A DNA stretch of 64,000 nucleotides from an uncultured Flavobacteriales bacterium (GTDB lineage Bacteria; Bacteroidota; Bacteroidia; Flavobacteriales_D; CAJJDF01). Shown here in pieces: positions 36,909 to 45,465 of the stretch; within the stretch, counting starts at the first letter, position 1; the number at the start of each line of letters is the position of its first letter. Made by a program: the position numbers and the translations under genes. The stretch is taken from the NCBI GenBank assembly GCA_937129365.1, contig CAKZNB010000018.1:62001-126000 (forward strand), read 5' to 3'. The notes below the pieces were generated by a model. That model was not told the DNA's origin. It saw only the letters and a program-made list of their open reading frames with translations, and did no database searches.

Positions 36909-38297
36909 ATGACTTTAATAAAATCTATCTCGGGAATACGAGGAACAATTGGCGGAGAAATCTCCGAAAACCTTACTCCTATTGATGTAGTGAAATTTGC
37001 TTCGGCTTATGCCCAATTCATCAAAAACCGCTCAGGAAAATCAAGAATTAAAATTGTAATCGGACGAGATGCCCGTCTTTCAGGTGAAATGGTTTCTAAT
37101 TTAGTTTTTGGGACTTTAATTGGAATGGGAGTTGAAGTAATTGATTTAGGCCTCTCCACTACTCCAACAGTTGAAATTGCAGTTCCAATGGAACAAGCGG
37201 ATGGTGGAATTATCATCACAGCCAGTCACAACCCTAAGCAATGGAATGCACTCAAGCTATTAAATGAAAAAGGAGAGTTTATTTCTGGTAGTGAGGGGGA
37301 AGAATTAATCCAAATTGCGGATAATGGAAATTATACTTTTGTAGAAGTGGATGAATTAGGTTCTGTAAAACAAGATGATACATATCTTCAAAAACACATT
37401 GATTCGGTAATAAATTTGAAATTAGTAGATAAAGAAGTTGTCAAAAATGCTGATTTTAAAGTTGTTGTAGATGCTGTAAACTCTACTGGAGGAATTTTTA
37501 TTCCTGCTTTATTAAAAAAATTAGGAGTTGAAGTAATAGAATTATATTGCGAACCAACAGGTCATTTTCCTCACAACCCAGAGCCACTTGCTGAGAACTT
37601 AACCGAAATTTCTAAACTGGTTGTAGAACACAATGCCGATTTAGGAATTGTAGTAGATCCGGATGTAGATAGATTAGCTTTTGTCTGTAATGATGGCTCA
37701 ATGTTTGGCGAAGAATACACATTGGTTGCAGTTGCTGATTACGTAACAAAAAATACTCCAGGAAATACTGTTTCAAACCTCTCTTCTACCCGAGCATTGA
37801 GTGATGTAACTGTGAAAAACGGAGGAAATTATTTTGCTTCGGCAGTAGGTGAAGTAAATGTGGTGGATAAGATGAAGGCTGAAAAAGCTGTAATTGGCGG
37901 AGAAGGAAATGGAGGAATCATTTACCCAGAAAGCCATTACGGAAGAGATGCATTGGTTGGTGTGGGATTATTTTTAACACATTTGGCAAACGAAAAAATA
38001 ACTTCTAAAGAATTGAGAGACTCTTACCCCAACTATGAAATGAGTAAGAACAAGATACAATTGACTCCACAAATTGATGTGGATGATATTTTGTTGAAAA
38101 TGAAAGAGAAGTACAAAAACGAAAGAGTAAACGATATTGATGGTGTAAAAATTGACTTTGCGAATGAATGGGTTCATTTAAGAAAATCAAACACAGAGCC
38201 TATCATTAGAGTATACTCGGAGAGTGGAACAGTAGAAAGTGCAAAAGCAATTGCCGAGAAAGTGATGAATGATATCCACGAAATAATAAATAATTAA
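36909..38297 (+). CDS. glmM: phosphoglucosamine mutase or related phosphohexomutase
   Basis: 462 residues. The phosphoserine loop TASHNP has catalytic Ser106. The metal-binding loop is DPDVDR (249-254). The sugar-binding motif is GGEGNGGIIYP and the C-terminal phosphate loop RKSNTEPIIRVYSES. All four domains of the alpha-D-phosphohexomutase family are present. Bacteroidota enzymes of this type are usually called GlmM (glucosamine-6-P to glucosamine-1-P, for peptidoglycan and LPS precursors), but a phosphomannomutase/phosphoglucomutase role is possible. It is cytoplasmic and starts a likely run with the cysteine desulfurase. Confidence 0.85.
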   Translation: MTLIKSISGIRGTIGGEISENLTPIDVVKFASAYAQFIKNRSGKSRIKIVIGRDARLSGEMVSNLVFGTLIGMGVEVIDLGLSTTPTVEIAVPMEQADGGIIITASHNPKQWNALKLLNEKGEFISGSEGEELIQIADNGNYTFVEVDELGSVKQDDTYLQKHIDSVINLKLVDKEVVKNADFKVVVDAVNSTGGIFIPALLKKLGVEVIELYCEPTGHFPHNPEPLAENLTEISKLVVEHNADLGIVVDPDVDRLAFVCNDGSMFGEEYTLVAVADYVTKNTPGNTVSNLSSTRALSDVTVKNGGNYFASAVGEVNVVDKMKAEKAVIGGEGNGGIIYPESHYGRDALVGVGLFLTHLANEKITSKELRDSYPNYEMSKNKIQLTPQIDVDDILLKMKEKYKNERVNDIDGVKIDFANEWVHLRKSNTEPIIRVYSESGTVESAKAIAEKVMNDIHEIINN

Positions 38298-38303
38298 GAA
38301 ATA

Positions 38304-39446
38304 ATGGCGATATATTTAGACAGTGCTGCCACAACGCACCTTGATCCAGAAGTAATAAAAGCAATGAACGAGTGCATGAACGAAGGGTATGGAAACCCCT
38401 CTGCTACTCACTCTTTTGGAAGAAAAGCTAAAAATAAAGTAGAAACTGCAAGAAAAGAAATCGCAGCTCATTTTGGAGCACAGCCTTCAGAAATTATCTT
38501 TACATCTTGTGGAACTGAGTCAGATAACATGACGATAAAATGTGCTATTGATGATTTAGGTGTCACTCGTATTATTTCTTCAGAAATTGAACACAAAGCA
38601 GTTTTAAGTACTGTTAAAATCCTTTGTGATGATTGTATTGATGTAGATTACGTAAAAGTTAATGAATTTGGAGAGGTTGACTTAAATCATTTAGAAGAAT
38701 TATTAGCCAATTCTGATAAAAAGACTTTAGTTACATTAATGCATGCTAACAATGAAATTGGCACTTTGTTACCGATGAAAAAAGTGGGGGACTTATGTAA
38801 AACTTATAATGCCTACTTTCACTCAGATACTGTGCAAACTGTAGGTCATTTCCCTTTAAACTTTGAAGAATTGGGTGTTCATTTTGCAGCTTGTTCTGCA
38901 CATAAAATACATGGACCTCAGGGAGTTGGTTTTTTATATTTAAACAAAAAGATAGGTTTAAATTCCATGCTTATTGGAGGTGGGCAAGAAAGAGGATTAA
39001 GAGCTGGAACTGAAAATTTAATTGGTATTTCTGGACTTCACAAAGCCTTAGAATTATCCTACAAACATTTAGAACAAGACAAAGCAAGGATTAAAGAATT
39101 GAGAAATTACATGAAAAAAGAACTTTCTTCTTTTTTCGGAGATCAAGTACGATTCAATGGAAGTGAAACTGACTATTTATATACTGTACTTTCAGTTTCT
39201 TTTCCTAATACTGAAAATAATGGATTGTTGCTATTTAAATTAGATATGAAAGGAATAGCAGTTTCTGGTGGAAGTGCATGTAATTCTGGGGCAAATCAGG
39301 GTTCACATGTTATTCGAGGAATTTATAAAAATGCTTCAGATTATATTCCAATTCGTTTTTCTTTTAGCAAATACACAACTAAAGAGGAAATTGATACATG
39401 CTTAAAAGAGCTTAAAGAATTAGTTGAGATAAAAGTTTCTGTATAA
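38304..39446 (+). CDS. cysteine desulfurase (IscS/NifS type)
   Basis: 380 residues, PLP-dependent class V aminotransferase fold. The PLP lysine is Lys201 in SAHKIHGPQG. SDTVQTVGHFPL and GTENLIGISG are typical. The catalytic Cys is likely Cys326 in GGSACNSGA, matching the extended loop of class I (NifS/IscS) enzymes rather than SufS. It removes sulfur from cysteine for Fe-S cluster or tRNA thiolation. No iscU, sufE or other Fe-S assembly gene lies nearby. It is 6 nt after glmM and abuts the MBL gene in TAATG. Confidence 0.92.
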   Translation: MAIYLDSAATTHLDPEVIKAMNECMNEGYGNPSATHSFGRKAKNKVETARKEIAAHFGAQPSEIIFTSCGTESDNMTIKCAIDDLGVTRIISSEIEHKAVLSTVKILCDDCIDVDYVKVNEFGEVDLNHLEELLANSDKKTLVTLMHANNEIGTLLPMKKVGDLCKTYNAYFHSDTVQTVGHFPLNFEELGVHFAACSAHKIHGPQGVGFLYLNKKIGLNSMLIGGGQERGLRAGTENLIGISGLHKALELSYKHLEQDKARIKELRNYMKKELSSFFGDQVRFNGSETDYLYTVLSVSFPNTENNGLLLFKLDMKGIAVSGGSACNSGANQGSHVIRGIYKNASDYIPIRFSFSKYTTKEEIDTCLKELKELVEIKVSV

Positions 39447-40210
39447 TGAAAGTTACATTTTTAGGAACAGGAACTTCGCAGGGAATCCCTGTTATAGCAT
39501 GCGAATGTGAAGTATGCCAATCTGAAAATAATAAGGATAAACGATTAAGGGTTTCTGTGTTTATCGAAACAGAAAAAAACAAACTTGTAATCGATACTGG
39601 TCCAGATTTTAGGACTCAAATGCTACGAGAAAAAGTGCAAGATATTGATGGAGTGCTTTATACACATGAGCATAAAGACCACATTGCAGGAATGGATGAT
39701 GTTCGTCCCTTTTGTTTTAAACACAGTAAAGAAATTGAGATATATGCTCATAAAAGAGTGCTAAAAGCACTTTCAAGAGAGTTTCATTATGTGTTTGATG
39801 AACATTTTTATTATCCAGGTATTCCGAGAATTAGTGCCAATGAAATTACTAATTCCCCATTTTTGATTAATGAAGAACTAATTACCCCTATTGAGGGGTT
39901 ACACTATAAACTTCCAGTTTTTGGGTATAGAATTGGTGATTTCACCTATATAACCGATATGAATTTTATTTCGGAAGAAGAGATAGATAAAATAAAAGGA
40001 ACTAAAGTATTAGTGCTAAATGCACTACAAAAAACTCCGCATGTTTCTCATTTCACTTTAGAAGAAGCTATTGAAATGGTAAAAAAAATAAACCCTAAAA
40101 AGGCTTATTTCACTCACATGAGCCATACTATGGGATTGCATAATAAAGTATCAAAAGAACTTCCTGAAGGTATTGAATTTGCTTATGATGGATTGAAAAT
40201 AACTATTTGA
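39446..40210 (+). CDS. MBL-fold metallohydrolase (PhnP-like)
   Basis: 254 residues. Metallo-beta-lactamase fold; zinc motif THEHKDHIAGMDD, with a PhnP-like N-terminus FLGTGTSQGIPVIACECEVC, two cysteines in a Cys-x-Cys-x2-Cys pattern that may bind structural zinc, and IDTGPDFRTQML. The C-terminus has FTHMSHTMGLH. The family includes cyclic phosphodiesterases. No phosphonate cluster lies near, so the substrate is not known. Start and stop codons overlap with the desulfurase (TAATG), so they are translationally coupled. Confidence 0.85.
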   Translation: MKVTFLGTGTSQGIPVIACECEVCQSENNKDKRLRVSVFIETEKNKLVIDTGPDFRTQMLREKVQDIDGVLYTHEHKDHIAGMDDVRPFCFKHSKEIEIYAHKRVLKALSREFHYVFDEHFYYPGIPRISANEITNSPFLINEELITPIEGLHYKLPVFGYRIGDFTYITDMNFISEEEIDKIKGTKVLVLNALQKTPHVSHFTLEEAIEMVKKINPKKAYFTHMSHTMGLHNKVSKELPEGIEFAYDGLKITI

Positions 40211-40212
40211 TT

Positions 40213-40515
40213 ATGAAAAAGATAATTGTTTTTTTAGTTGTATCCCTATTCATATTTTCTTGTGTTGAAGAAAAAATTGAGCATTATTATAAAGTTGTTT
40301 TAGATAATAGAGGACAGCTAATAAATAATGATGTATTTCATGAAATTATTGATAGAACAAGGGAAATTACAAATAAAAGTGTAATACTTTATTTTGAAAA
40401 ATCTAGATTATCATTGTATTTTGAAAAGAATTTTGACACCAATAACATTAAGAAAATAATTCTTGATGAAAGATTAGATACGAAAATAATCATTTTAAAA
40501 AAAGATGAAAACTAA
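40213..40515 (+). CDS. small lipoprotein of unknown function
   Basis: 100 residues from the ATG at 40213; a TTG two codons earlier is less likely. The signal peptide MKKIIVFLVVSLFIFS is followed by Cys (FIFSC), a lipobox. The mature part is short, charged and has no recognised family. It is 2 nt after the MBL gene and overlaps the CsaA-like gene by 11 nt. Confidence 0.65.
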   Translation: MKKIIVFLVVSLFIFSCVEEKIEHYYKVVLDNRGQLINNDVFHEIIDRTREITNKSVILYFEKSRLSLYFEKNFDTNNIKKIILDERLDTKIIILKKDEN

Positions 40516-40843
40516 CCTAACTTGGCAAGAATTTGAAAAAGTAGAAATGAGAGTAGGAACTATTCTCGCAGCTACTGAGTTTCCTGAAGCTAGGAATCCT
40601 TCGTATATATTGACAATAGATTTTGGAGATTTTGGAATCAAAAAATCATCCGCTCAAATCACCGACTTATACTCTACTCAGGATCTTATTGGTAAACAAA
40701 TCATTGCAGTTACAAATTTTCCTAACAAACAAATAGCGACTATACAAAGTGAATGTTTGGTTCTAGGTGCTGTTGGAGAAAAGAAAGAAGTTACGTTATT
40801 AAGCACAGATAAACCTGTAAAAAATGGATTACGAATAGGTTAA
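40505..40843 (+). CDS. CsaA-like tRNA-binding domain protein
   Basis: 112 residues, a single EMAP-II/tRNA-binding OB-fold: WQEFEKVEMRVGTILAATEFPEARNPSYILTIDFG, KKSSAQITDLY and QIIAVTNFPNKQIA, with the C-terminal ECLVLGAVG. Related stand-alone proteins are called CsaA (a dimeric secretion-related chaperone in Bacillus) or YgjH. The function in Bacteroidota is not known; it likely binds structured RNA. It overlaps the lipoprotein gene by 11 nt. Confidence 0.85.
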   Translation: MKTNLTWQEFEKVEMRVGTILAATEFPEARNPSYILTIDFGDFGIKKSSAQITDLYSTQDLIGKQIIAVTNFPNKQIATIQSECLVLGAVGEKKEVTLLSTDKPVKNGLRIG

Positions 40844-40873
40844 TTCTTATTTTTGATAACAACAAAACAGCTT

Positions 40874-41359
40874 ATGAACTTTCACAATTTTGAAGCCAAC
40901 AAGCCAAACGGAGAAACCATTTCGATGGACGAGTTTAAAGGAAAAACGGTATTGGTTGTAAATACAGCAACCAAATGCGGATTAACTCCTCAGTTTACTG
41001 GTTTAGAAAAACTACATCAAGAATACAAGGACAAAGGATTGGTGGTTTTAGGTTTTCCATGTAATCAGTTTTTGGGACAAGAACCTGTTGAAAACGAGAA
41101 AATGGAAGAAACCTGCCAAATTAATCATGGAGTAACTTTCCAGTTAATGAAAAAAATTGAGGTTAATGGTAGTAATGCACATCCTATTTATAAATTTTTG
41201 AAAAGAAAATTGAATGCGGGTTGGTTTTCTAATAGAATAAAATGGAACTTTGAGAAGTTCTTGATTGATGGAAACGGAAATCCTGTGAAAAGATTTTCTC
41301 CTAAAACTAAACCTGCCGATATTGAGAAAGATATTGTAAATGAATTAAATAAACTATAA
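40874..41359 (+). CDS. glutathione peroxidase family protein (cytoplasmic form)
   Basis: 161 residues from the ATG at 40874; a TTG at 40853 is in frame but unlikely. Catalytic Cys is in [11 protein letters not shown], Gln in [11 protein letters not shown], and Trp in IKWNFEKF, the usual tetrad. Bacterial members without glutathione usually use thioredoxin. It reduces hydrogen peroxide or lipid peroxides. It lacks a signal peptide. It is followed 4 nt later by a lipoprotein paralogue. Confidence 0.9.
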   Translation: MNFHNFEANKPNGETISMDEFKGKTVLVVNTATKCGLTPQFTGLEKLHQEYKDKGLVVLGFPCNQFLGQEPVENEKMEETCQINHGVTFQLMKKIEVNGSNAHPIYKFLKRKLNAGWFSNRIKWNFEKFLIDGNGNPVKRFSPKTKPADIEKDIVNELNKL

Positions 41360-41363
41360 AAAA

Positions 41364-41948
41364 ATGAAAAAACTAATTATTATTACTATCGGTCTGTTAA
41401 CCTTTAACTGCTCTCAATCAGAAGAAAATGACGCTAAAGAGAATACTGAACAGATCGAAAACAAAACTAAAGAAATGAACATCTATAATTTTACTTATAA
41501 ATCTCCTAATGGAGAAACAAAATCATTGGCAGAATATACTGATAAAGTGATATTAATCGTAAACACAGCCACTCAATGCGGGTTAACTCCTCAATTTGAA
41601 GGATTAGAAAAGCTGCACACAACTTATGAAAAAAAAGGATTGAAGGTATTAGGTTTTCCTTGTAACCAATTTGGTGGGCAGGAACCACTAAGTAACGAAG
41701 AAATGGTAGAAATTTGTAAACTTAATCATGGCGTAACCTTTGAATTGACTAAGAAAATTGAGGTAAATGGAAAAAATCAAAACGAAATTTATGCTTACCT
41801 AAAATCTCAAAAAGTAATTGAAGGAGAGAATGACATAAGATGGAATTTTGAAAAATTTGTAGTGAATAGACAAGGAGAAGTGGTAAAAAGGTATTCCCCT
41901 CAAACTACCCCTGAAGAGATTACCAAAGACATTGAAGATTTGCTTTAA
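41364..41948 (+). CDS. glutathione peroxidase family lipoprotein
   Basis: 194 residues. Signal peptide with lipobox: MKKLIIITIGLLTFNC, Cys16 as the lipid site. A charged linker (EENDAKENTEQIENKTKE) precedes the peroxidase domain. The tetrad is complete: Cys in NTATQCGLTPQ, Gln in FPCNQFGGQEP, Trp in IRWNFEKF. It is a tandem paralogue of the preceding cytoplasmic enzyme, so the pair would protect cytoplasm and envelope. The redox partner of the envelope form is unknown. Confidence 0.9.
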   Translation: MKKLIIITIGLLTFNCSQSEENDAKENTEQIENKTKEMNIYNFTYKSPNGETKSLAEYTDKVILIVNTATQCGLTPQFEGLEKLHTTYEKKGLKVLGFPCNQFGGQEPLSNEEMVEICKLNHGVTFELTKKIEVNGKNQNEIYAYLKSQKVIEGENDIRWNFEKFVVNRQGEVVKRYSPQTTPEEITKDIEDLL

Positions 41949-42005
41949 TGCTATTTTATCGAAATGAAAATCATTTTGTATCTTGAATAATAAATAATTT
42001 TTGAA

Positions 42006-42548
42006 ATGGAAAATGAGCCAAAATTAATTCAAAAAGCAGATTTTAATCCAAAAATATCAACTTACATTCTTCTACTTGTAGCATTATTCATAACCTTATC
42101 GTTTATTGGAATTCCGCTACTATTAGTTTGGTTTTTGGGTCTTGGTCAATATTTCGGAAAAAGATATTACAAAAGTTTAAGATGTGAATTAACTACTAAA
42201 CACCTTGAGTTTGAAAAAGGGGTTTTCTTTAAAGTAGAAAAAACTATTCCGCTTGAAAACATTCAGGATTTAACTTTTGTACAAAACCCCATATTAAGTT
42301 ACTTGGGGCTAAAAATATTGAAAGTTGAAACTGCTGGAAGTAGCGGTGGACAAAATGGTAGTGACATGAAACTAGTAGGAATTGAAGGTGCACACGAATT
42401 CAAGAAAAAGGTTCTAGCTCAAAGAGAATTATTACACTCAAATTCTAATGAAAACTTTACCTCTTCATCAAATACTGTTACCGATAATACAGAAATATTA
42501 AAGGAAATAAAGAAAGTACTTCTTGAGATTAATTCAAAAATTAATTAA
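42006..42548 (+). CDS. bacterial PH-domain (bPH2) membrane protein
   Basis: 180 residues. Two membrane helices at about 18-50, then a bacterial pleckstrin-homology-like domain (RCELTTKHLEFEKGVFFKVEKTIPLENIQDLTFVQNP, residues ~58-135), then a coiled C-terminus. Family members resemble YdbS/YdbT and their role is unclear. It overlaps the YitT gene by 1 nt, so the two are likely coupled. Confidence 0.78.
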   Translation: MENEPKLIQKADFNPKISTYILLLVALFITLSFIGIPLLLVWFLGLGQYFGKRYYKSLRCELTTKHLEFEKGVFFKVEKTIPLENIQDLTFVQNPILSYLGLKILKVETAGSSGGQNGSDMKLVGIEGAHEFKKKVLAQRELLHSNSNENFTSSSNTVTDNTEILKEIKKVLLEINSKIN

Positions 42549-43414
42549 TGAAATTACTCACTTCGTTTTGGAAAAAAATAAATGAATATGTTCAAATATT
42601 TATTGGAATTGTACTGGCAAGTATTGGACTAAAAGCATTTCTATTACCAAATGGTTTTCTGGATGGAGGTGCAACAGGTATTGCTATATTATTGCAAGAA
42701 GAGTTTAATTGGAATATTTCCTTTTTTCTTATTCTTGTAAGTATTCCTTTTCTCATCATTGGCTGGTTTACAGTCTCTCGAAAGATTTTTTTTAAATCTA
42801 TTTTATCAATTATTGGACTAGCAGTATTTATCTATTTCGAAAATTTTAAATCCATTACTGAAGATAAATTATTGATAGCCATTTTTGGAGGATTATTCTT
42901 GGGAGCAGGAATAGGACTTACTATTAAAAATGGTGCAGTACTAGATGGTTCAGAGATATTAGGACTGTATATTAATGAAAAATATGGAGTAAGTATTGGG
43001 AAAACTATTCTCATATTTAATGTGTTTTTATTCTCGATTACAGCATTTTTACTTTCTGTAGAAATTGCTATGTATTCTATCTTAACTTATTTAGTTACAA
43101 GTGTTGTTATCGATTTCATTATCAAAGGTTTTGAAAACTATGTTGGAGTAATGATAGTTTCAAAGAAATCAAAAAAAATCCAAGAGCTACTGGTGAATGA
43201 GGTAAACACAGGAATTACCGTATACAGTGGGAAAAAAGGAATCGGCAGTACTGGCTCTCAAGAAAACATGGATATTATTCATATCATTATAAACAGAATT
43301 GATATAAGAAAGACTTACAATTTAATTGACTTAATTGACGATAAGGCTTTTGTAACAGAGTTTGATGTTAATCATGTGAAAGGTGGAATTAGAAGAAGGA
43401 GTTTGATTAAATAA
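42548..43414 (+). CDS. YitT-family (DUF161/DUF2179) membrane protein
   Basis: 288 residues. Five or so membrane helices in the first ~200 residues with the family's GFLDGGATGIAILL and GLFLGAGIGLTIKNGAVLDGSEILGLYI motifs. The last ~80 residues are the DUF2179 ferredoxin-like domain (YSGKKGIGSTGSQENMDIIHIII). Function is not known, though transport is suspected. It overlaps the PH-domain gene by 1 nt. Confidence 0.88.
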   Translation: MKLLTSFWKKINEYVQIFIGIVLASIGLKAFLLPNGFLDGGATGIAILLQEEFNWNISFFLILVSIPFLIIGWFTVSRKIFFKSILSIIGLAVFIYFENFKSITEDKLLIAIFGGLFLGAGIGLTIKNGAVLDGSEILGLYINEKYGVSIGKTILIFNVFLFSITAFLLSVEIAMYSILTYLVTSVVIDFIIKGFENYVGVMIVSKKSKKIQELLVNEVNTGITVYSGKKGIGSTGSQENMDIIHIIINRIDIRKTYNLIDLIDDKAFVTEFDVNHVKGGIRRRSLIK

Positions 43415-43473
43415 ATTTATAAAAAGATAATGTTGTGTTAATTCTAAAAAAGTAATTTCAATTCTTGGTATAC

Positions 43474-44469
43474 TTGAAAGTGAAATTTATTATTCAACTA
43501 TATTTCTGTCTCATTACCTTAATCTTTTTAGGAAAATTAGGCTATTCTCAAGAAATTACATTCATTTCCAATATCTATGATTATGGTTCTATAACTAAAA
43601 ATCAAGATGGTAGAGGTGTATTTAAATTTGTAAATACGGGAAATGCTCCTTTAGTTATTTCGCAAGTAAAATCTAGTTGTGGTTGTCTTGTCCCAATTTG
43701 GCAAAGAAAACCAGTTCAACCAGGAGATACAGCTATTATAGGATGTAGATATGATACCAAACGAATTGGTTCTATCAATAAATCTATGACCGTGATTTCT
43801 AATGCTCTTAACTCACCGAGAATTGTCGTTAGAATTAAAGGATTTGTTTACCAGCGGTTTGTTGAACTTACGCAATCAACATTTAATTATAATTTAGGGA
43901 CTTTGGATTTTAATGAATTTAAAACAATTGATTTAGAATTAGTTAGTAAAGATTCAATTTCACGAATTTGGTTAAAAACAGGAAGAGATAGATTTATCGA
44001 ACCCAGTGAATATTCTGATATGGTTAAGGTTTCTAAGAAAGAAATTTCTGATTGGAGAAAACAAATCAGTATCAACCTAACAAACATATATGGAGATATA
44101 GGAAAACAAACCTACATTTTTAAAATTCAATACAACAATAAAAAATATGCAACAATCTCTATTACTGCTAATTTTATAGGGAATCCAGGGAATAAAGTTT
44201 ATAATTTTAAGGATACTTTGGGATACGTATTTCAAAATAAAACTTACCACTATAAAAATAATCAATTGAGTAAGATAGTGATAGAAGAAAAAAGGAAATA
44301 TGATAAAAATCCCACATTCAGAATTTCTGAAATAAAGACTTTTAATAAAGTTGGACTAATTGATACTATTGAAAAAAGGAAGTACTATAACAATAAATTC
44401 TACATGAGATTTTATAAATTGAAGGAGAACGAATTGATTCTCCTTTTTAAAGAAGAACATAATTTATAA
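43474..44469 (+). CDS. DUF1573-domain secreted protein, non-ATG start
   Basis: About 331 residues. No ATG fits; candidate starts are TTG at 43465, TTG at 43474 and GTG at 43480. The start at 43474 or 43480 gives a good signal peptide ending LGYSQ. The DUF1573 domain (residues ~30-115) reads YDYGSITKNQDGRGVFKFVN, with CGCLVP and PVQPGDTAIIGCRYDT. The C-terminal half has no recognised family. Many DUF1573 proteins of Bacteroidota are surface or periplasmic. It is convergent with the HmuY-like lipoprotein, stops adjoining in TTATAA. Confidence 0.75.
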   Translation: MKVKFIIQLYFCLITLIFLGKLGYSQEITFISNIYDYGSITKNQDGRGVFKFVNTGNAPLVISQVKSSCGCLVPIWQRKPVQPGDTAIIGCRYDTKRIGSINKSMTVISNALNSPRIVVRIKGFVYQRFVELTQSTFNYNLGTLDFNEFKTIDLELVSKDSISRIWLKTGRDRFIEPSEYSDMVKVSKKEISDWRKQISINLTNIYGDIGKQTYIFKIQYNNKKYATISITANFIGNPGNKVYNFKDTLGYVFQNKTYHYKNNQLSKIVIEEKRKYDKNPTFRISEIKTFNKVGLIDTIEKRKYYNNKFYMRFYKLKENELILLFKEEHNL

Positions 44470-45459
44470 CTTCTCAAACTCAAATCTAGGACTTCCTTTT
44501 AATCCTGTTGAGCTGTAAAAATCAATCATTCTCATTTTATAAAAATCTCCACTTTTACTTTGTATAATAAAGTTTTTGCCAGGGACTACCGCATACGTAG
44601 CTTCATCAAAATCATACAATTTCCAATCAAATCCTATTACATTAGCTGAGTCTGTAAGTGTGTAATTTCCAATATCTGATATAGAAATTGAACTAAATTC
44701 TTTATCAAAAACTTTTACTCCTTTGCACTCTTTGTTATTAATTAAAATTCCGTTTACCGAATAAATTAATTGCGGTGTAAGCTCATAAAATGTAGCTGTA
44801 TATTGTGTAAACACTATATCCCAGTCAGTTGCGTCTGGTTCTATTTCAACTATGCTTCCTGCTCCGTCAAATGAAAATGCAGTGTAATTTTTATTCGAGT
44901 TCTTTGTAATAGTTTTTCTTTGGAAATTGCTTCCATTGATATTGGCATACTCAATTACAAACTCTGTTGCATTTACAGAAATTATCTTAATTTTTTTAAA
45001 CCCTCTAGAGGTTAAACCAGGGGTGTCTCCTCTATTTATTACAAAAACTTCATTGGTAGGTGTTCCGCTAATTATCCAATCTCGGAGTGCCAATGAATCT
45101 GGATTTCCAGAAGCATCATCCCATTTGTAATTTAGTGTCAAAGCATTCAAATCAGTTACATCTGCAAAATCAGTTTTACCAGTTTTTGAAACCGTAATCT
45201 GACAAGAAGTATTGGTAATTACATTCATCCCAGTTGGGGTAGATTCAAATCCTAAATCCCAAGTAGTTCTGTCAATGGTTCTTACCACATTGTTTTGCTC
45301 AATATCGTAATAAATCTGCTTTGAATAATCTGCATTATTATTTACATCAATTCCTCCAATTTGAACTCCTCCTCTATCAACTGGCTGTATTGGCTCTTCT
45401 TCTTTAAGACAAGAACTAAGAGTAATAATAATTAATATATAAATAAAATTTTTCATCAA
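44464..45459 (-). CDS. HmuY-like haem-binding lipoprotein
   Basis: 331 residues. Signal peptide with lipobox LSSC (Cys17), so it should be a lipoprotein. The mature domain is HmuY-like: YYDIEQNNVVRTIDRTTWDLGFES, then TPTGMNVITNTSCQITVS and a C-terminal NVIGFDWKLYDFD, shared in sequence with the protein at 47710. HmuY of Porphyromonas gingivalis takes haem from hosts and hands it to a TonB receptor. It lies 6 nt after the TonB receptor gene, in one operon. Haem binding is inferred from the family; the axial ligands cannot be checked here. Confidence 0.8.
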   Translation of the reverse strand: MMKNFIYILIIITLSSCLKEEEPIQPVDRGGVQIGGIDVNNNADYSKQIYYDIEQNNVVRTIDRTTWDLGFESTPTGMNVITNTSCQITVSKTGKTDFADVTDLNALTLNYKWDDASGNPDSLALRDWIISGTPTNEVFVINRGDTPGLTSRGFKKIKIISVNATEFVIEYANINGSNFQRKTITKNSNKNYTAFSFDGAGSIVEIEPDATDWDIVFTQYTATFYELTPQLIYSVNGILINNKECKGVKVFDKEFSSISISDIGNYTLTDSANVIGFDWKLYDFDEATYAVVPGKNFIIQSKSGDFYKMRMIDFYSSTGLKGSPRFEFEKL

Positions 45460-45465
45460 TCAAAG

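Noticed and set aside
40979-41700. Selenocysteine in the glutathione peroxidases
   Set aside because: Both active sites have TGC codons for cysteine, not in-frame TGA.
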